Below are positions 46,742 through 58,365 of a stretch of 64,000 nt of DNA, in pieces; within the stretch, counting starts at the first letter, position 1; each line of letters opens with the position of its first letter. The stretch lies in the NCBI GenBank assembly GCA_022829145.1, contig CM040743.1, positions 5,410,646 to 5,474,645 on the forward strand, given 5' to 3'. Below the pieces are notes generated by a model. That model ran no database searches. It was given only the letters and a program-made list of their open reading frames with translations, and was not told the DNA's origin. A program made the translations under genes and the position numbers. Source of the stretch: Albula goreensis (Eukaryota > Chordata > Actinopteri > Albuliformes > Albulidae).

Positions 46742-47070
46742 ACACACACACAAACACGCACACACACACACACACACAAACATATACACACACAAACAAG
46801 CACACACACACACACAAACACATACACACACACACACACATACACATGCATATTCAGACACATTCCATACGTAAGCACATGCACACACTGAAACACTGAC
46901 GCTTTCTCTCAAACACACACACAAACACGCACGCGCGCACACACACACACACACACATACATTCACAAGCACATACATATGCACAAATATTAAGACACAT
47001 TCCATATGTAAGCACATGGACACACTGAAACACTGACGCGTTCTCACACACACACACACACACACACACC
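46742..47070. repeat. CA-rich array containing a 59-bp direct duplication
   Basis: CA repeats with an embedded block (ACACATTCCATA, GTAAGCACATG, CTGAAACACTGACGC) at about 46850-46908 and again at about 46987-47045, roughly 90 percent alike by eye. The 164-codon minus frame is an artefact. Confidence 0.9.
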
Positions 47071-47097
47071 CAGAGGCCTTTCTCCCCCTGGGCTTCC

Positions 47098-47118
47098 TGA
47101 CCCCCTGACCCCTGACCC
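47098..47118 (-). promoter_or_regulatory. Nuclear-receptor half-site array, minus strand
   Basis: On the minus strand three GGGTCA half-sites follow one another with spacers of one and two bases (DR1 then DR2). This mirrors the plus-strand DR1 array 1.2 kb to the left. Confidence 0.35.
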
Positions 47119-49444
47119 CTGCTCCTTGGCTGCTTCTTGGCATCGGGTGATGAATCTGATAAGGTCACCATGTCAGGCAGAACCCGTCTATGAGCCTGAG
47201 AAACGGCTCCAAATCACCTCTCTCCACTGACTGCCTTTTTACCCGCCGCGTGTTGATTTTACGGCGCCTGTGTTTACATTCGTTTGCACTCTGCTAAAAT
47301 GTGTCATTTCCTCCCTCTCATTTTAATGCTGTTTTTTTTTCCCGGAACCTCTTGATAGCCATTTAGGCACTACATGCTCTGCAAACAGATTCTATCGAGC
47401 AAAGAAAATGTTTTGTCTGCCTTCCATTAGTAAGAAAAACACAGAGGCTCTTTCAGGCAATGCATGCCAGCGCACAAAGAGCAAAATGCAATCAAGCAAG
47501 AAGGATGTGCTCATCTCCAAAAACCCACAGCTTAACCATTTACCTGTGAGCCCTGACCGAGGTTAAAAATTACACAGACAACGCTTAGAAATAACGAAAC
47601 ATAAAACTGTTTACAGCTCGATTTCTTTATCATCACTTGAATCATCAACAGACATCTTGCTGTGATGTCAATGGCTCCTTGACAATGCATTTTATTCAAT
47701 GTACGCGATTATCTACTGTAAAGTATCAAAACGTAAAAATAAGAGTTGTTTTTTTTTTTATTTCCTGAAAAGCTGGCATTTAGAACATGCAGGCCATTTT
47801 GTATGGTGCCAACAATACACATAATTATGTACAGGCGTTGTGTGTAGAAATAGTGACATCACTTTTTAAGATCAGACAAGCCCTAATCTGAACATCTAAG
47901 CGATGACGAAAAAAATCCATTTCAGGGGATGAGAGGACTCTTTACATACATTTTCCATCTGTTAACGTTGTATATGAAAGGATTTGCTTATTCAAGAATA
48001 GGAGCTCTTGACTAAATAGCCGTCGCGCAAACAAAAGTCAGCAGTTTACATAAATGTGTGCTCCGCCAGACAGATGGCGCCTGGAGACACTTGAACAAGA
48101 CACATTTCGGCTAAGGTGAAGCACTGCCGTATGGCCCTCTACATTAACTGTGCTTTTCAAGTGGGACACACATAGCTTTGTGGCCTTACAGGTTTTAAGC
48201 CCTGATGAAGCCTTGGAGGTTTTCAGCCAATGGCATTCCTCGTGTTACCATAGCATCAGTTCTTCCCACAAGCAGGTCAGTCACTGATTCACTCAGTCAA
48301 CAGAGTTATAGATCTGAGTCAGAACTTATCGGTTCATCTGGTTTCAACAAACTTGAGTAATGATTACAAAATTAGGTTGCTCAAACTTGTGAGGGTGATC
48401 TCTAACAGCCTGTGCCCTGGTTGCTTGTTGTACTGGTGCATTTGATTTTTGTTTCGTCCAGTTTGCATATTACTTTGTTTTTGTTTTTTTCTTTCCATGA
48501 ATGGCTGAGAAGTCGATGTTTACAACTAACATTTTGATAAGTCACTGGAGTGATAATTCCTCAGTAGAGGTCGATATCCTGGTGTCTGCAATGTTTGGCA
48601 GGATGCTATTATCTTTTGTGGAACTGATTTTAGCAGAAACAATGTTGGCCATGAATGAAAAACAGTAGTATTCAGGTATGAAGTGTTTGTTGGTGCTTTG
48701 AAACAATCTCTCACACTTTCATATAAATTGCAGTTTCACAAAGCTGTCTGGCTAAAACAGATGCTTGAATGTCCAATTTAATGTTCAAACAAAATAAACG
48801 CTAAAACACAGTTGGAACTCAATATTTAGACCTGCCAGCCCTATCACCCACAGGTAACAGCGCTGACAATGAAAGAAACACCTGTCCGCTAGTAGGTGTT
48901 AGATCTCTCCTGTAGCATTGTGTGGCTTGTAGTGTATAAAATACTGGCTCACAGTTGAGTACTTAGTACAGTGGTAGGCAAGGAGGGCCAAGTCTCTATG
49001 GTGATTCCATTCCTATATATCCTTTTAATTATTTAATATCCCAAACAATATGTGATCTGAATGCTATACTAAATTCCTCACAGATGACAGCAGAAGAACA
49101 CTCTCGCGCCCTATAGGAATGTCTTTTCAAGCTGTGGCAAATCAACGTTGATGTACAAAGCTAATTGAGTAATTGTGCCGGGGTAATTGGCGGAAATAAA
49201 GACCTAAATACAGACTGGCCGTCCAGGAACATGATTTCCTGTCCCTGACCAGGTACACTGAGTGTACACTTTTCAGCTGCATTGATTGTGGTGAGAAGGT
49301 ACTTTCAAAAAAATGCTACTTAACACTAAAGAAAATAGTTTAAGCCTCAACTCTATAAGCTGTGGAAGCCTACATGAGACTACTGTTGTTCTTTAGACTG
49401 AGGTACCCTGAGACTCATTCAAACGTTGACCTTGAAAAGGAGTT
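47119..49444. other. Unique DNA; candidate conserved non-coding stretch 47260-47720
   Basis: 47260-47720 is repeat-free and of mixed composition with no open frame, the kind of sequence that often proves conserved. A weak plus CTCF-like match (12 of 15) lies at 48067-48081. Around 48970-49010 GGAGGGCC and CTCTATGGTGATTCC hint at a decayed MITE. No gene seen. Confidence 0.4.
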
Positions 49445-49454
49445 TGATTGACAG
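49445..49454 (+). promoter_or_regulatory. PBX-PREP decamer
   Basis: Exact TGATTGACAG in unique DNA. Confidence 0.4.
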
Positions 49455-49747
49455 AAATGCATAGTCCGAGCTGTCTGGCATGTAATTACTGCTGTTGTGT
49501 AATTTGTTTTTAATACCGGAGAGGAAAATCTCACCATGAAACAATTAACAAGCTCCCTTTGTCGAGGAAAGCAGCCGAATTCTAAGAACGGACAATGAGT
49601 CTCCCACCAGTAACCGCTGCGTCTTTTAGCTGGCGCAAAGTTATTTGATTGGATAGATCGAATCGCTAACAGGAACTGACACAAGAAACGAACCTGCCTC
49701 CCCCCAGCTCTTGAGGGTAGCACAATGCTCACAGTGGGGTGAATTTA

Positions 49748-49769
49748 GGGTGGGGGTGGGATGGGGGGG
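49748..49769 (+). other. Strong G-quadruplex motif
   Basis: GGG, GGGGG, GGG and GGGGGGG runs separated by loops of one, one and two bases, followed by GGT repeats to about 49805. Very short loops favour a stable quadruplex. Confidence 0.65.
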
Positions 49770-50975
49770 CATGTTGACGGAGGTGATGGTGGTGGTGGTG
49801 GGGGGTGGCCCAAGGCAGAGAGGGAAATGGTACATTGTGGCCCATCTTTTGGTCAGATAATATTAAATGAAACATTTTTAATGGAATGAATTTTCAAATT
49901 CAGAGTATTTATTACAACAATTCACATTATATGGGTCAAATATACAAAAACTGTGGTTTTTCTGCATTGTTCCAATCCACTTTCATCCACTTCATTTTGT
50001 TTACTGTTTCATGTTCACTCTTAAACACAGTTTGGTCTAGGAACAAGCATTGTAAATTAGTGTAAATGACAAACAATATTACGCAGTGCATCAGATTATT
50101 GTTTCATTTGATGTAATTATGTCAATATTTATCTTTACCTGTCTAATAGATGGAAAATAAATTAAATAAATACACATGCACCAGTGTTTCATGGTGCTAA
50201 ACTAAGCAGAAAATTCTCAGAAAGTCAAATAAAGTTTAAAGTTGTGTAAATGTTTAAATCTGATGCTGCTTATTATGTGTTTTTAAGTGGAATTTCTGTA
50301 CAGTTGATAAAGGTTTGCCTCCATCTTGGACAGGATGACATCATGCGCCTTCCCACATTCTGATTGGTTGGTGTGCTCTATTCTCAGTGCTCTGCTGTAG
50401 AACATATAATGTTAACTTCCACTGTACGCAGTGGCTACCTCAAGGTTCACACTAGAGCCAAGGACAGGTTTTGAATGAGACCTTGTCTTGTCACCCTCTC
50501 TCCATTGACAATGAATTGTGTCATACAGATTGGAAAGGAGCCTTTGGTGGAAATTCGGCATGGGACTTACAAGTACTTTTCCACAAAGGTACTTTTGTAG
50601 TGCCAGACGTTAAATTTCAGCACGATCATCAAACCAAAGACCTCGAAACCTTAAACAGTAAGTTTAAAAAGACAGTTTTATCATGATTTATAGTAAACTT
50701 GTCTTTGAATGAAACAGACCTTTGAGTATGCAAAATGATGAAGAATTTATAAAAGTGAAGCACATCCTCAGGCAGACTGACCTCAGCGGAACAGATGAGT
50801 CATTCTCCTGTTATCATTGCTCCAGCTGTTGATGTTTACAAACCAATGTGACATCCAGTTAACATCACTAATTTCCGTACTGTAACCAAAATGAAAGCAT
50901 ACCAATACATCACCGGAATCATAAAAACTCTCCCCATCTCCAAGACGATAACTTTTCAGGAGATAAGAAAAACAC
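49770..50975. other. Unique AT-rich DNA, no gene seen
   Basis: A CTGATTGGTTGG inverted CCAAT box lies near 50357. The 71-codon frame at 50471-50686 is unrecognised. Confidence 0.5.
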
Positions 50976-51162
50976 CAGCCAGGGTTCAGTCAACGTTTGT
51001 CCTTAACTTTGGCACACAACTGAAGTGTTCATTTTTATCTTTTCTGACACAGTTTGGCGAGTTCAGCGATCGTGAAAATTAACTTGCCAAACTGTTCTTG
51101 TAGAGAAAAAGCATAGCACGCTTGTGAAGGTTAAAGACAAATGTTGACTGAGTCCTGGCCAT
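50976..51162. mobile_element. Palindromic MITE, GGCTGG-ATTCA-TCA family, copy 2
   Basis: Long terminal inverted repeats of about 33 bp. The left (AGCCAGGGTTCAGTCAACG, then TTTGTCCTTAAC) pairs with the right (GTTAAAGACAAATG, then TTGACTGAGTCCTGGCC). The internal block GCCAAACTGTTCTTGTAGA is shared with 33432-33614. A partial right-end match (AGGACAAATGTTGATTGAAC) occurs near 63672. Confidence 0.75.
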
Positions 51163-51217
51163 GGTTTTATTGTTACGCAAGCATTAGTCAAATGGGCCCT
51201 TTATTGTTTCAGGGTAG

Positions 51218-51311
51218 GAATGCAGATCTAGGATCAGTTTTCCCCTGTCCACATCCCAACATTATCCATTATGAGCAAAGAGTGCAAACTGACCCCAGAT
51301 CAGTGCTCTTA
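51218..51311. mobile_element. Short palindromic element, GATCTAGGATCAG family, copy 2
   Basis: Left AATGCAGATCTAGGATCAG; right CTGACCCCAGATCAGTGCTC, nearly complementary. Same family as 20277-20358, but the centre differs, as expected for old copies. It sits only 56 bp from the preceding MITE. Confidence 0.7.
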
Positions 51312-52597
51312 GATAAACTATATCTATATAGAGGTAAGCTATCCATCATAGTTGACAGCACTCAACTAATGATGATGTTTTCTATGACAAGCTCTAAAAC
51401 GGCAAAAATTGAGACATGAGGGGTTTTTTTTGTATGATGCTGATGACATATTACAGAATATGAAAAATGATAATTTAACTGCGGTCTGTCCGTCATTGCT
51501 GACCACCGTCTAAGAGGGAAGTGATCCTACAAGCTTCACTGGCTGACTTGCTCTTCCTGTCCTCTGTGCATTTTATGGTCCATATAGTTTATTCTTTTTT
51601 TTTTCGGCCAGCCAAATGAAAGTGGACAAACTAATATAAACGTTTATCATCCTATTACACCCACGATTCGGCCAAAATAAACGGCAAACAGCGGACTCCT
51701 TCTATCCCTTTAATCCATCAACTGACTCCATTCCACAAGAATGTGCCATTCATGTAGGAAGGACATGTATTAATTGGAAGCAGCCTATTAGCCTAAATTA
51801 CTGGCTTTCCTTACACATTTATTTTGTATTGCTACATTCATAAAAGTTCTGCACTCAGTTATTTTTTTTACTCTGTCATATTTAAACTGAGGCTTAAACA
51901 TTCAAAGCTGTTGGCATACTGCCTTCATCTACTAAATGGAGTTATTCTTTGACCGACCCTTAACTTTAAAACCTCACCAAAAAGATATTCAAGCTAATTA
52001 GAAATGAATTGCCCGTCACAGATTTTTATTTTCATAACGTCTATTCATTAGCTTCTAACCTATGGATAATAATCACCAGAAAAAAAACTATGAAATTTTG
52101 TGGTTAAAAGTCTAACTCCAGGGGGTATACCAAATACCATTCTTATACCTATTTATGTCAGTAGAATTTGAACATATAAGCTTTGAACAGTAGGCTTTAG
52201 GGTAGATGTTTATGTCTGGCTAATGTGTGTGGGCTATTGAGCGCTTTGTTTCCTGTAACACATGTGTGGTCTGTTATCTATATTATAAACACAGAAATAC
52301 ATGATATGGCAATGTCATTTAGTCTGAGGAATAAAGAGCTAGACCCAACGAAAATAATTAGGAGCGTTCTGAAAAAATAAATTTTAAAACACAGCAGAAC
52401 ATGAGTTCAGGAATACTTCAGGAATGGTGGTCATCTTTATAACTGAAATGTTTGAAAATGACATGGAAAATACTTAAAGTGTAACAACAATTTTAAACTT
52501 TTATTTATTGAAATTGATTAAGATTAATGAAAATTATTAGTTTAAAACATGATCATTTAAGTTAGTTATAACCCTAATTTTTTTTTCTATTAAACAA
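51312..52597. other. Unique AT-rich DNA, no gene seen
   Basis: Nothing recognised. Several TTAAT/ATTA cores, as expected from composition. Confidence 0.5.
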
Positions 52598-52607
52598 CTG
52601 TCAATCA
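52598..52607 (-). promoter_or_regulatory. PBX-PREP decamer
   Basis: Exact CTGTCAATCA (complement of TGATTGACAG). Confidence 0.4.
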
Positions 52608-53419
52608 AGCAGTTATCAGGTTTTGGTCAGAACGTTTGTTGAATTTTTTGGAATACGTAAGCCTTCCATAATAATATCTCCTTTTCAGCTACCATAACTC
52701 ACATTTTTTTTTGAAGAATTACAGTTCCATGATGGACAGCATTTCCAGGCTCCATGTGCGCGTCTCAGGAGCGTTCCTGTCAGCGCCATCAGACACCACT
52801 GTCCCCCGTTTACAGTCTCAGTAAGCTCAAAGCCACAGCCCCTCCAGTGATAGTCAATTAAAACAAAACAGCGGCTGCATGCCATTAACCCCTTATTGCC
52901 CTCCATTACATTTGCACATTTTTTAAAACTCTGTTCTGACCCCCCCCACCCCCATTCATTAGTACCCTCCTATGAATAACGTGGAGGCTTTTTTTTTTTT
53001 TTTTTGCGATTGTGGAAGCGTCTATTCTGAGTAGGGAACGATCCTTTACTGCCTTTTACTGGACTGGAAAACAGTCAGTCAATCAGTCAGACAGTGAGTT
53101 TCCCTCTGAGTTCTCGCGGAGCATTTAGTTTGCATTAACCCCGGAGTCTCATGCCACCTCGTCTGATGTGAAAATGAGGCACGTTGAATACACCACGGAG
53201 CGTTTAAATGAACGTTTAAATGAATGGCGCTTTTTCCCAGAATTCCACACCCCCACCACCCCCCATGTGTGTGCCATGGAAATCTGAATTTATGATTCAG
53301 TTCAGTAGAAAGTGAACCATGGGAAGAGAATTGTTTTATTTTCGTTTCAAAAAGGCATGAGGAATATTTCCTATGAAATATAATTCCAGAAGCGGAGAGT
53401 CCTTATTACAGCCATAGCC
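52608..53419. other. Unique DNA, no gene seen
   Basis: CGTTTAAATGAA is repeated twice in tandem at about 53201-53224. Poly-T at about 52988-53005. Confidence 0.5.
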
Positions 53420-53525
53420 CAAGGGATGGGCAACTTCAAGCTTAGAGGCCCAGTGTTTATGAAGACCTTTTACCCACTACGAAGCACCCCAGCTTAATTA
53501 TCTAATGACTGAGAATTTTCTCATG
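53420..53525. mobile_element. hAT-like palindromic MITE, left-end fragment
   Basis: CAAGGGATGGGCAACTTCAAG followed by AGAGGCCCAGTGT resembles a decayed CAGGGGTGGGCAACTCC-type end. The right end was not found. Confidence 0.45.
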
Positions 53526-54479
53526 TAAAATATTTTATATGTTTCCTGTAAATATTTGGAATTGCGTTAATGCAGTTGTAATTTACTTTATGTGAATTGT
53601 TAGGTTCTGGGCTGATGTGCAAAGCAGATTCTCGTCAAGGCAAGGGTTCATCAGGAATGAAACATCGGGTTTCATTTCAGACTCGGGCAGTTTGGAACGG
53701 CTGCAGTGGTTTCAGCCATATGGTGCTTTTTTCCAAAGTCATACCTGGGTGGCTCACAAGCTAAACTACCTGAATAAATATCACAATCAGAGTATTCAGC
53801 TCTTCTGCGCTGCACCTTCTCAGGAATTTACCTCAATCTACATGACCTGAAAATAACCCAAACGCTGAAATACCATTATAATATATCTAACGTGTCATTT
53901 ATTATAATCTAACCATGTAAAAACTTGGACACTTCACTATCTGCATGTGCACTTATTCTCCTTCCAGCATGAGGATGTAGGGATGGCACATTTTTGCTCT
54001 CTGTGCGAAATCAGGCAGTATTTCTTGGCTTTAGATCTTAAATCCTCCATTAGCTAAACCGGTACAAATGTTCCTCTTTTAAAAGTTGTTTAAGAATTGC
54101 CTTTGGGGTCACACTGAAACCACATTCTTTCAGTTTTTTAATGTTTTTTTTTTTCATAAAGCAAGCCCCACAACTGAACTCCGTGGCCTTCTTTCAAAAG
54201 GATAATAATTACAATAAAATTCAGGAAGAGGAAGAGGAAATGTATAATGATTCAAAGGGAACCAAAAGGCATCATGGGACAGTTTATTGGAAGCTATGGG
54301 TGGGGTAGAGAGTGGGTGACCACAATGGAGCGCACTGTATGAGAAAAGTCGGCATTTTATTCAAGTAAGTTACTGAACTGTGAAGAAACACATCAAGGGT
54401 GAAAAAGAGACTGAAATAGCCGGTTGCTTAAATGTAAAACATCTCACTGGACCCGGAGCTGTCCCTTCTGTGGCCTTTT
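53526..54479. other. Unique AT-rich DNA, no gene seen
   Basis: Nothing recognised. Confidence 0.5.
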
Positions 54480-54665
54480 CCCCCTACAGCGCAGTAATTT
54501 CTTGGGTTTGAAAGGCAGATCTCTGGCCAGCCGCCCATCAAGTCCCTGAACCGTTTCCTTGAAGAGGACCCCCCCCCCCCCGCCCCAACCCAACCCACTC
54601 CTGACTTTCCCTGTGCCTATTGTTTTCTCTACTACTGGCACCAGCTCACCTCTCGAACTCACGAG

Positions 54666-54699
<34 letters not shown>

Positions 54700-55010
54700 T
54701 GGGGTGGAAATAGGGCATCCGTTGGCCAAGACACGCTGGTTTGCGTCGCTGGCAGCGCCCCCCCTGGGGCTCCTTGGCGTTGGTCTCCCCAGCGCCGGGT
54801 CCTTCGCAGCGGGCACTTCGCCACTGGCACAGGGGGCTCGCAGTTCCACTTTCGCTCGTTTTGCGGTTTTAAAAGACGGCGTGCTGGGTCGCGGCCGTCT
54901 GCTCTCCCTGCCAACTCTTTTGTTGAAGTGGGCCTGGCCACAAACACAGCTGACGACAGAGCCGCAGCTTCTGTCTCTGTTTCGAACAATGCCCCCTCTC
55001 CTCTATAACG
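54480..55010. promoter_or_regulatory. GC- and CpG-rich patch with TG tract
   Basis: Raised CpG between about 54700 and 55000, a C-run/G-quadruplex-type tract at 54569-54582, and (TG)n at 54669-54695. It carries the longest frames of the window on both strands (220 codons minus at 54444-55106; 149 and 193 codons plus). All cross the TG tract, overlap one another and resemble nothing known, so they follow from low stop-codon frequency. A cryptic promoter or CpG island is possible. Confidence 0.4.
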
Positions 55011-57787
55011 CTGCGTCCCGTGTGTTTCACAGTGGGAATGGCGTGGGACATTCAAAACCACCGTACAAACCAGACAACGACTATAGCTCACTGTTTCTAT
55101 TGGCAAACTCAGAATTTACCAGTAGTGTCTATGTATCCGATTGGTTACATGGTTGTCAGTTTCTACAATATAATATAAAAATCAGGTCAACTCAATGCTA
55201 ATAAGAAATTAACCATATAGCATTAACTTTATTTTTCCTCAGAAAAAAAATATGTTTAAATCTATAATCAAAAGATGCTTAATCTACAATCAGTGGCATT
55301 GTTAAGGAATGCTGAGGGTGGAGGTACCTTGTTACATCCCATAAGTGTTACTTTTGCCATAGTAACAAAGCATGCCCTGCAGGCATAAAATTCAGACTCA
55401 AGCTAACAGTTTGCCGTGCATTCACTTGTCTTCGAGTTGCACATTTTTGTTTCGGCGTGAATATGATTGTTTCACATTATTCCTGTCCTTTGGTCTCCAC
55501 GGTCTGTACAGTAATTACTGCATAACGCATCCAGGCCCTGTTTGACCGCTGCTTCCTGAAGAGAACAGCGGGGGTCAATTACTGACCTGCTGACCTGCAG
55601 GTGCCAATTAAGCTTCTGAAAATTACACTACAAACGTATGCTTTAAAAGCCTGGATTTTTTTTCTTTTTTTTTTTTGCTTGATCATAACATCACCCAATA
55701 ATTTCAACACCACAGGAAACTGCACACACACGTTAGTTTCTCTCTTTCTGTTAATTTTACTCAACTTATGTCTTTGCAGCCAAGTTTGCTGAAAGGCACA
55801 TACAATTTATGGGCCTGCTATTTTTTTTTCCAACCACACTGGCAACCTCTGAATTACAGCAAGCTGTTAATTGGTCTTAATTAGATGTGTTCAATGTGCT
55901 GAGGACATGAGGACAACAAATGGCAATGAACCAAACCTGCATCTTGTTAATATCAATTTAAGGAAACATTATATATACATGTGTTCCACCATCTTAATTT
56001 ATCAACTGGTTTGAGGAAACAAAACCAGCTTACACGAGAGAGCCTGAGAACCAAACCTGAGAGCTACACTATCTTAGAACATTTCATAATTTCAATTTCT
56101 CATTTTATCACAAGAACACAGCATTTTAACAAAACATTTCACAATTTAAAAAGTTTGAGGAGTTATCCGGCTGCCTGGGAGCTGTCTGTGTGGATATGTA
56201 ACTGTATAATACACCCAGCCTGGCGCTGCTGGACGCTGTGGAGAGGGAGTCTTAAGTAAGCCATTATCTGCTGGTTCAGGGTGAGCAGACCTGCAGCTTC
56301 AAATGTGACTGGCCACTGTCAGAAGAGCTCATTAAATTTACAGGCACTTTCATGCCAGTTTCCAGGGCCTGTAAACCTCAAAATACATTCCGAATGAAGG
56401 TTCAGGCAATGTGCTGTTTTACTAACACTTAACATGTTTTCTTAACTGCCATTTAGTAGTTTTATTTATCAAATTATTTAAAAAACAATTACAAAATCAG
56501 TATTTGTGTTCTTTTTGAGATCTTTTGCTTTTGTGATTGTATTCCTTATGCTTGCACACACAACATTTGTTTTTTTTGTGTGTGTGTTTTTTAATTAATA
56601 TTATCTATATCATGGTCATTTTTTTATTTCCTGATCTGCTCCTTGTACTGGGTCTAATACCGTCCTCAGGCTGCTATCAATTTAGCTTCCCTGTCCGTTT
56701 CATAATTTAAAAAAAGAAACCCAAAGTCTGAACGCTGTATTTACATAATCAGCCTCACCATTGAAAAGCCCACGTGGAATTGGTCGTTTTTAATCATGTT
56801 AAATATTTTCATATCCACTGTAAACACGATAACAGCAGGCTAATTTGAAACAATGCACTTTCCCTCACAGAGCAAACTCAAATTATGTGCCTAAAGCATT
56901 TTTAATTAGCGTTACTTGGTCTGCACTTGAACGCCATGTTAATTCCCATTACATGCTCTGCGTGCTCAAATTTCACTTATACTCAGCCTATACAAAGTAC
57001 AAAGTGGCTTGATAATCCATAGCGGGATAGGTTAATTAATCTCCTAATAATATTCATGCAGTGTCCTTGGATTAAATTTTCTGTTATTATTTTTAGAGCC
57101 AAAATGGCCACATTAGGAAAACACAACTGGAGATATAAAGAACTGCTTCCAGGACAGTATTACACTGAAATGTAGATCAATAATTATCTGACTTTCAATT
57201 AATTTCAGATCACTTGCATCCAGTTGCCTGTATGCGATCATTCCATCGCGAAGTCTGTTTAATACGATAGGGAAATTTGAAGCCATGCTGTTTAATCTAT
57301 GCGAACAGGGTCTCTGTAAGTACGTAAAGTCCCCGTCACCGCTAATCAGTAAAACAAGCATGCAAATTAACCAAAAAAGATAATAAGCAATGAATTCTAA
57401 TTGGGCGATTTTCACCGGAGAAAACTATAATTTGGGGGAAGGGGGGCGTGGGTTGCATTAGAGTATATTTTCATAGTCCATACTCCATATGGTGTACCGA
57501 AGAGTGCATCCGCTCAGGAAACATGAACCGGAGCACAAGAACACCAGCGTACCTCGCACTGCATAAATAAACGCGAGGGAAGCACCAGGAGTATGAAGTG
57601 CCATATACCAAATACCAAACGTAATTGCCCCACAATTGTATTAAATCAGCTATTATGCGGCAATTAAAATTCTTTGAGCCCCGGCTTGGGTTACAGGTTC
57701 GTGTGTTAACTAATTAAGACGGATGGGAATCCGACAGCGGACTCCCACAAGTGCCGCGGCTACTTTCTTCTAATTTTTACATTTGGC
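55011..57787. other. Unique AT-rich DNA; enhancer-like stretch 56640-57787
   Basis: 56640-57787 lacks repeats and is dense in homeodomain-type cores (TTAATTAATC near 57033, CTAATCAG near 57341, CTAATTAAG near 57710), with a perfect octamer ATGCAAAT near 57361 and CTTTGA TCF-type cores. It ends at the decamer at 57788. Strong visual candidate for clustered conserved enhancers. The 100-codon minus frame (57113-57415) is not recognised. Confidence 0.4.
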
Positions 57788-57797
57788 CTGTCAATCA
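57788..57797 (-). promoter_or_regulatory. PBX-PREP decamer
   Basis: Exact CTGTCAATCA at the edge of the homeodomain-site-rich stretch. Confidence 0.45.
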
Positions 57798-58365
57798 AGT
57801 GGGAGAGGGAGGGGGAGGGGCTGAGTTAGGCAGGGCGTCATGGCGATGGGCCGCGTTCTCAGACGCCGGCTGTTCTAATGCTGGGAATTTGCATTGTTTC
57901 ACAAGTGCGACGTTGGTTATTGTGTAGCTCAAGCCCCAAGCGAAAAGAACACAATACCCCCGCTGTTTCCTCATCCACTGCGCTGTGAGGGGAACCACAG
58001 GCTCCTTGTACTGACAGGTCCTGTATACATATGACTTTAACTCAGTACCGCACAATGAAATATTGAACTGATACCGAGGTGATTGGCAGCTGAAGTGGTT
58101 GGCAGATGTTCAGGTTTTACATAAAGTATTCTGTTTCTTAATCTGGCATTCCGTGTCTGGGTGAGAAGCTGCACATCGTGAAAAGTTTTTGGGGAGCCGA
58201 GATACGAAATTATAGCTGAACACGAGAACATTTTATAGAGCTTGAACGGTGTCAGGCAAAGGTTAAACCTCTAGTCTAATTTCATTTTAATCCAGTTTTA
58301 GAATATACTTTTGGACTTCTGTGAACTCTGTTGGTGCTGTTATGTCCATATATCAGAGGTGTGTC
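57798..58365. other. Unique DNA, no gene seen
   Basis: Starts with a purine-rich GGGAGAGGGAGGGGGAGGGG tract. No recognisable product. Confidence 0.5.

Noticed and set aside
48966-49012. Possible further hAT-like MITE end
   Set aside because: Only GGAGGGCC and a few flanking bases agree; no second end was found.
54444-55106. 220-codon minus frame as a gene
   Set aside because: Overlaps long frames on the other strand, crosses a TG microsatellite (His-Thr run) and matches no family I know. Explained by GC-rich, stop-poor sequence.
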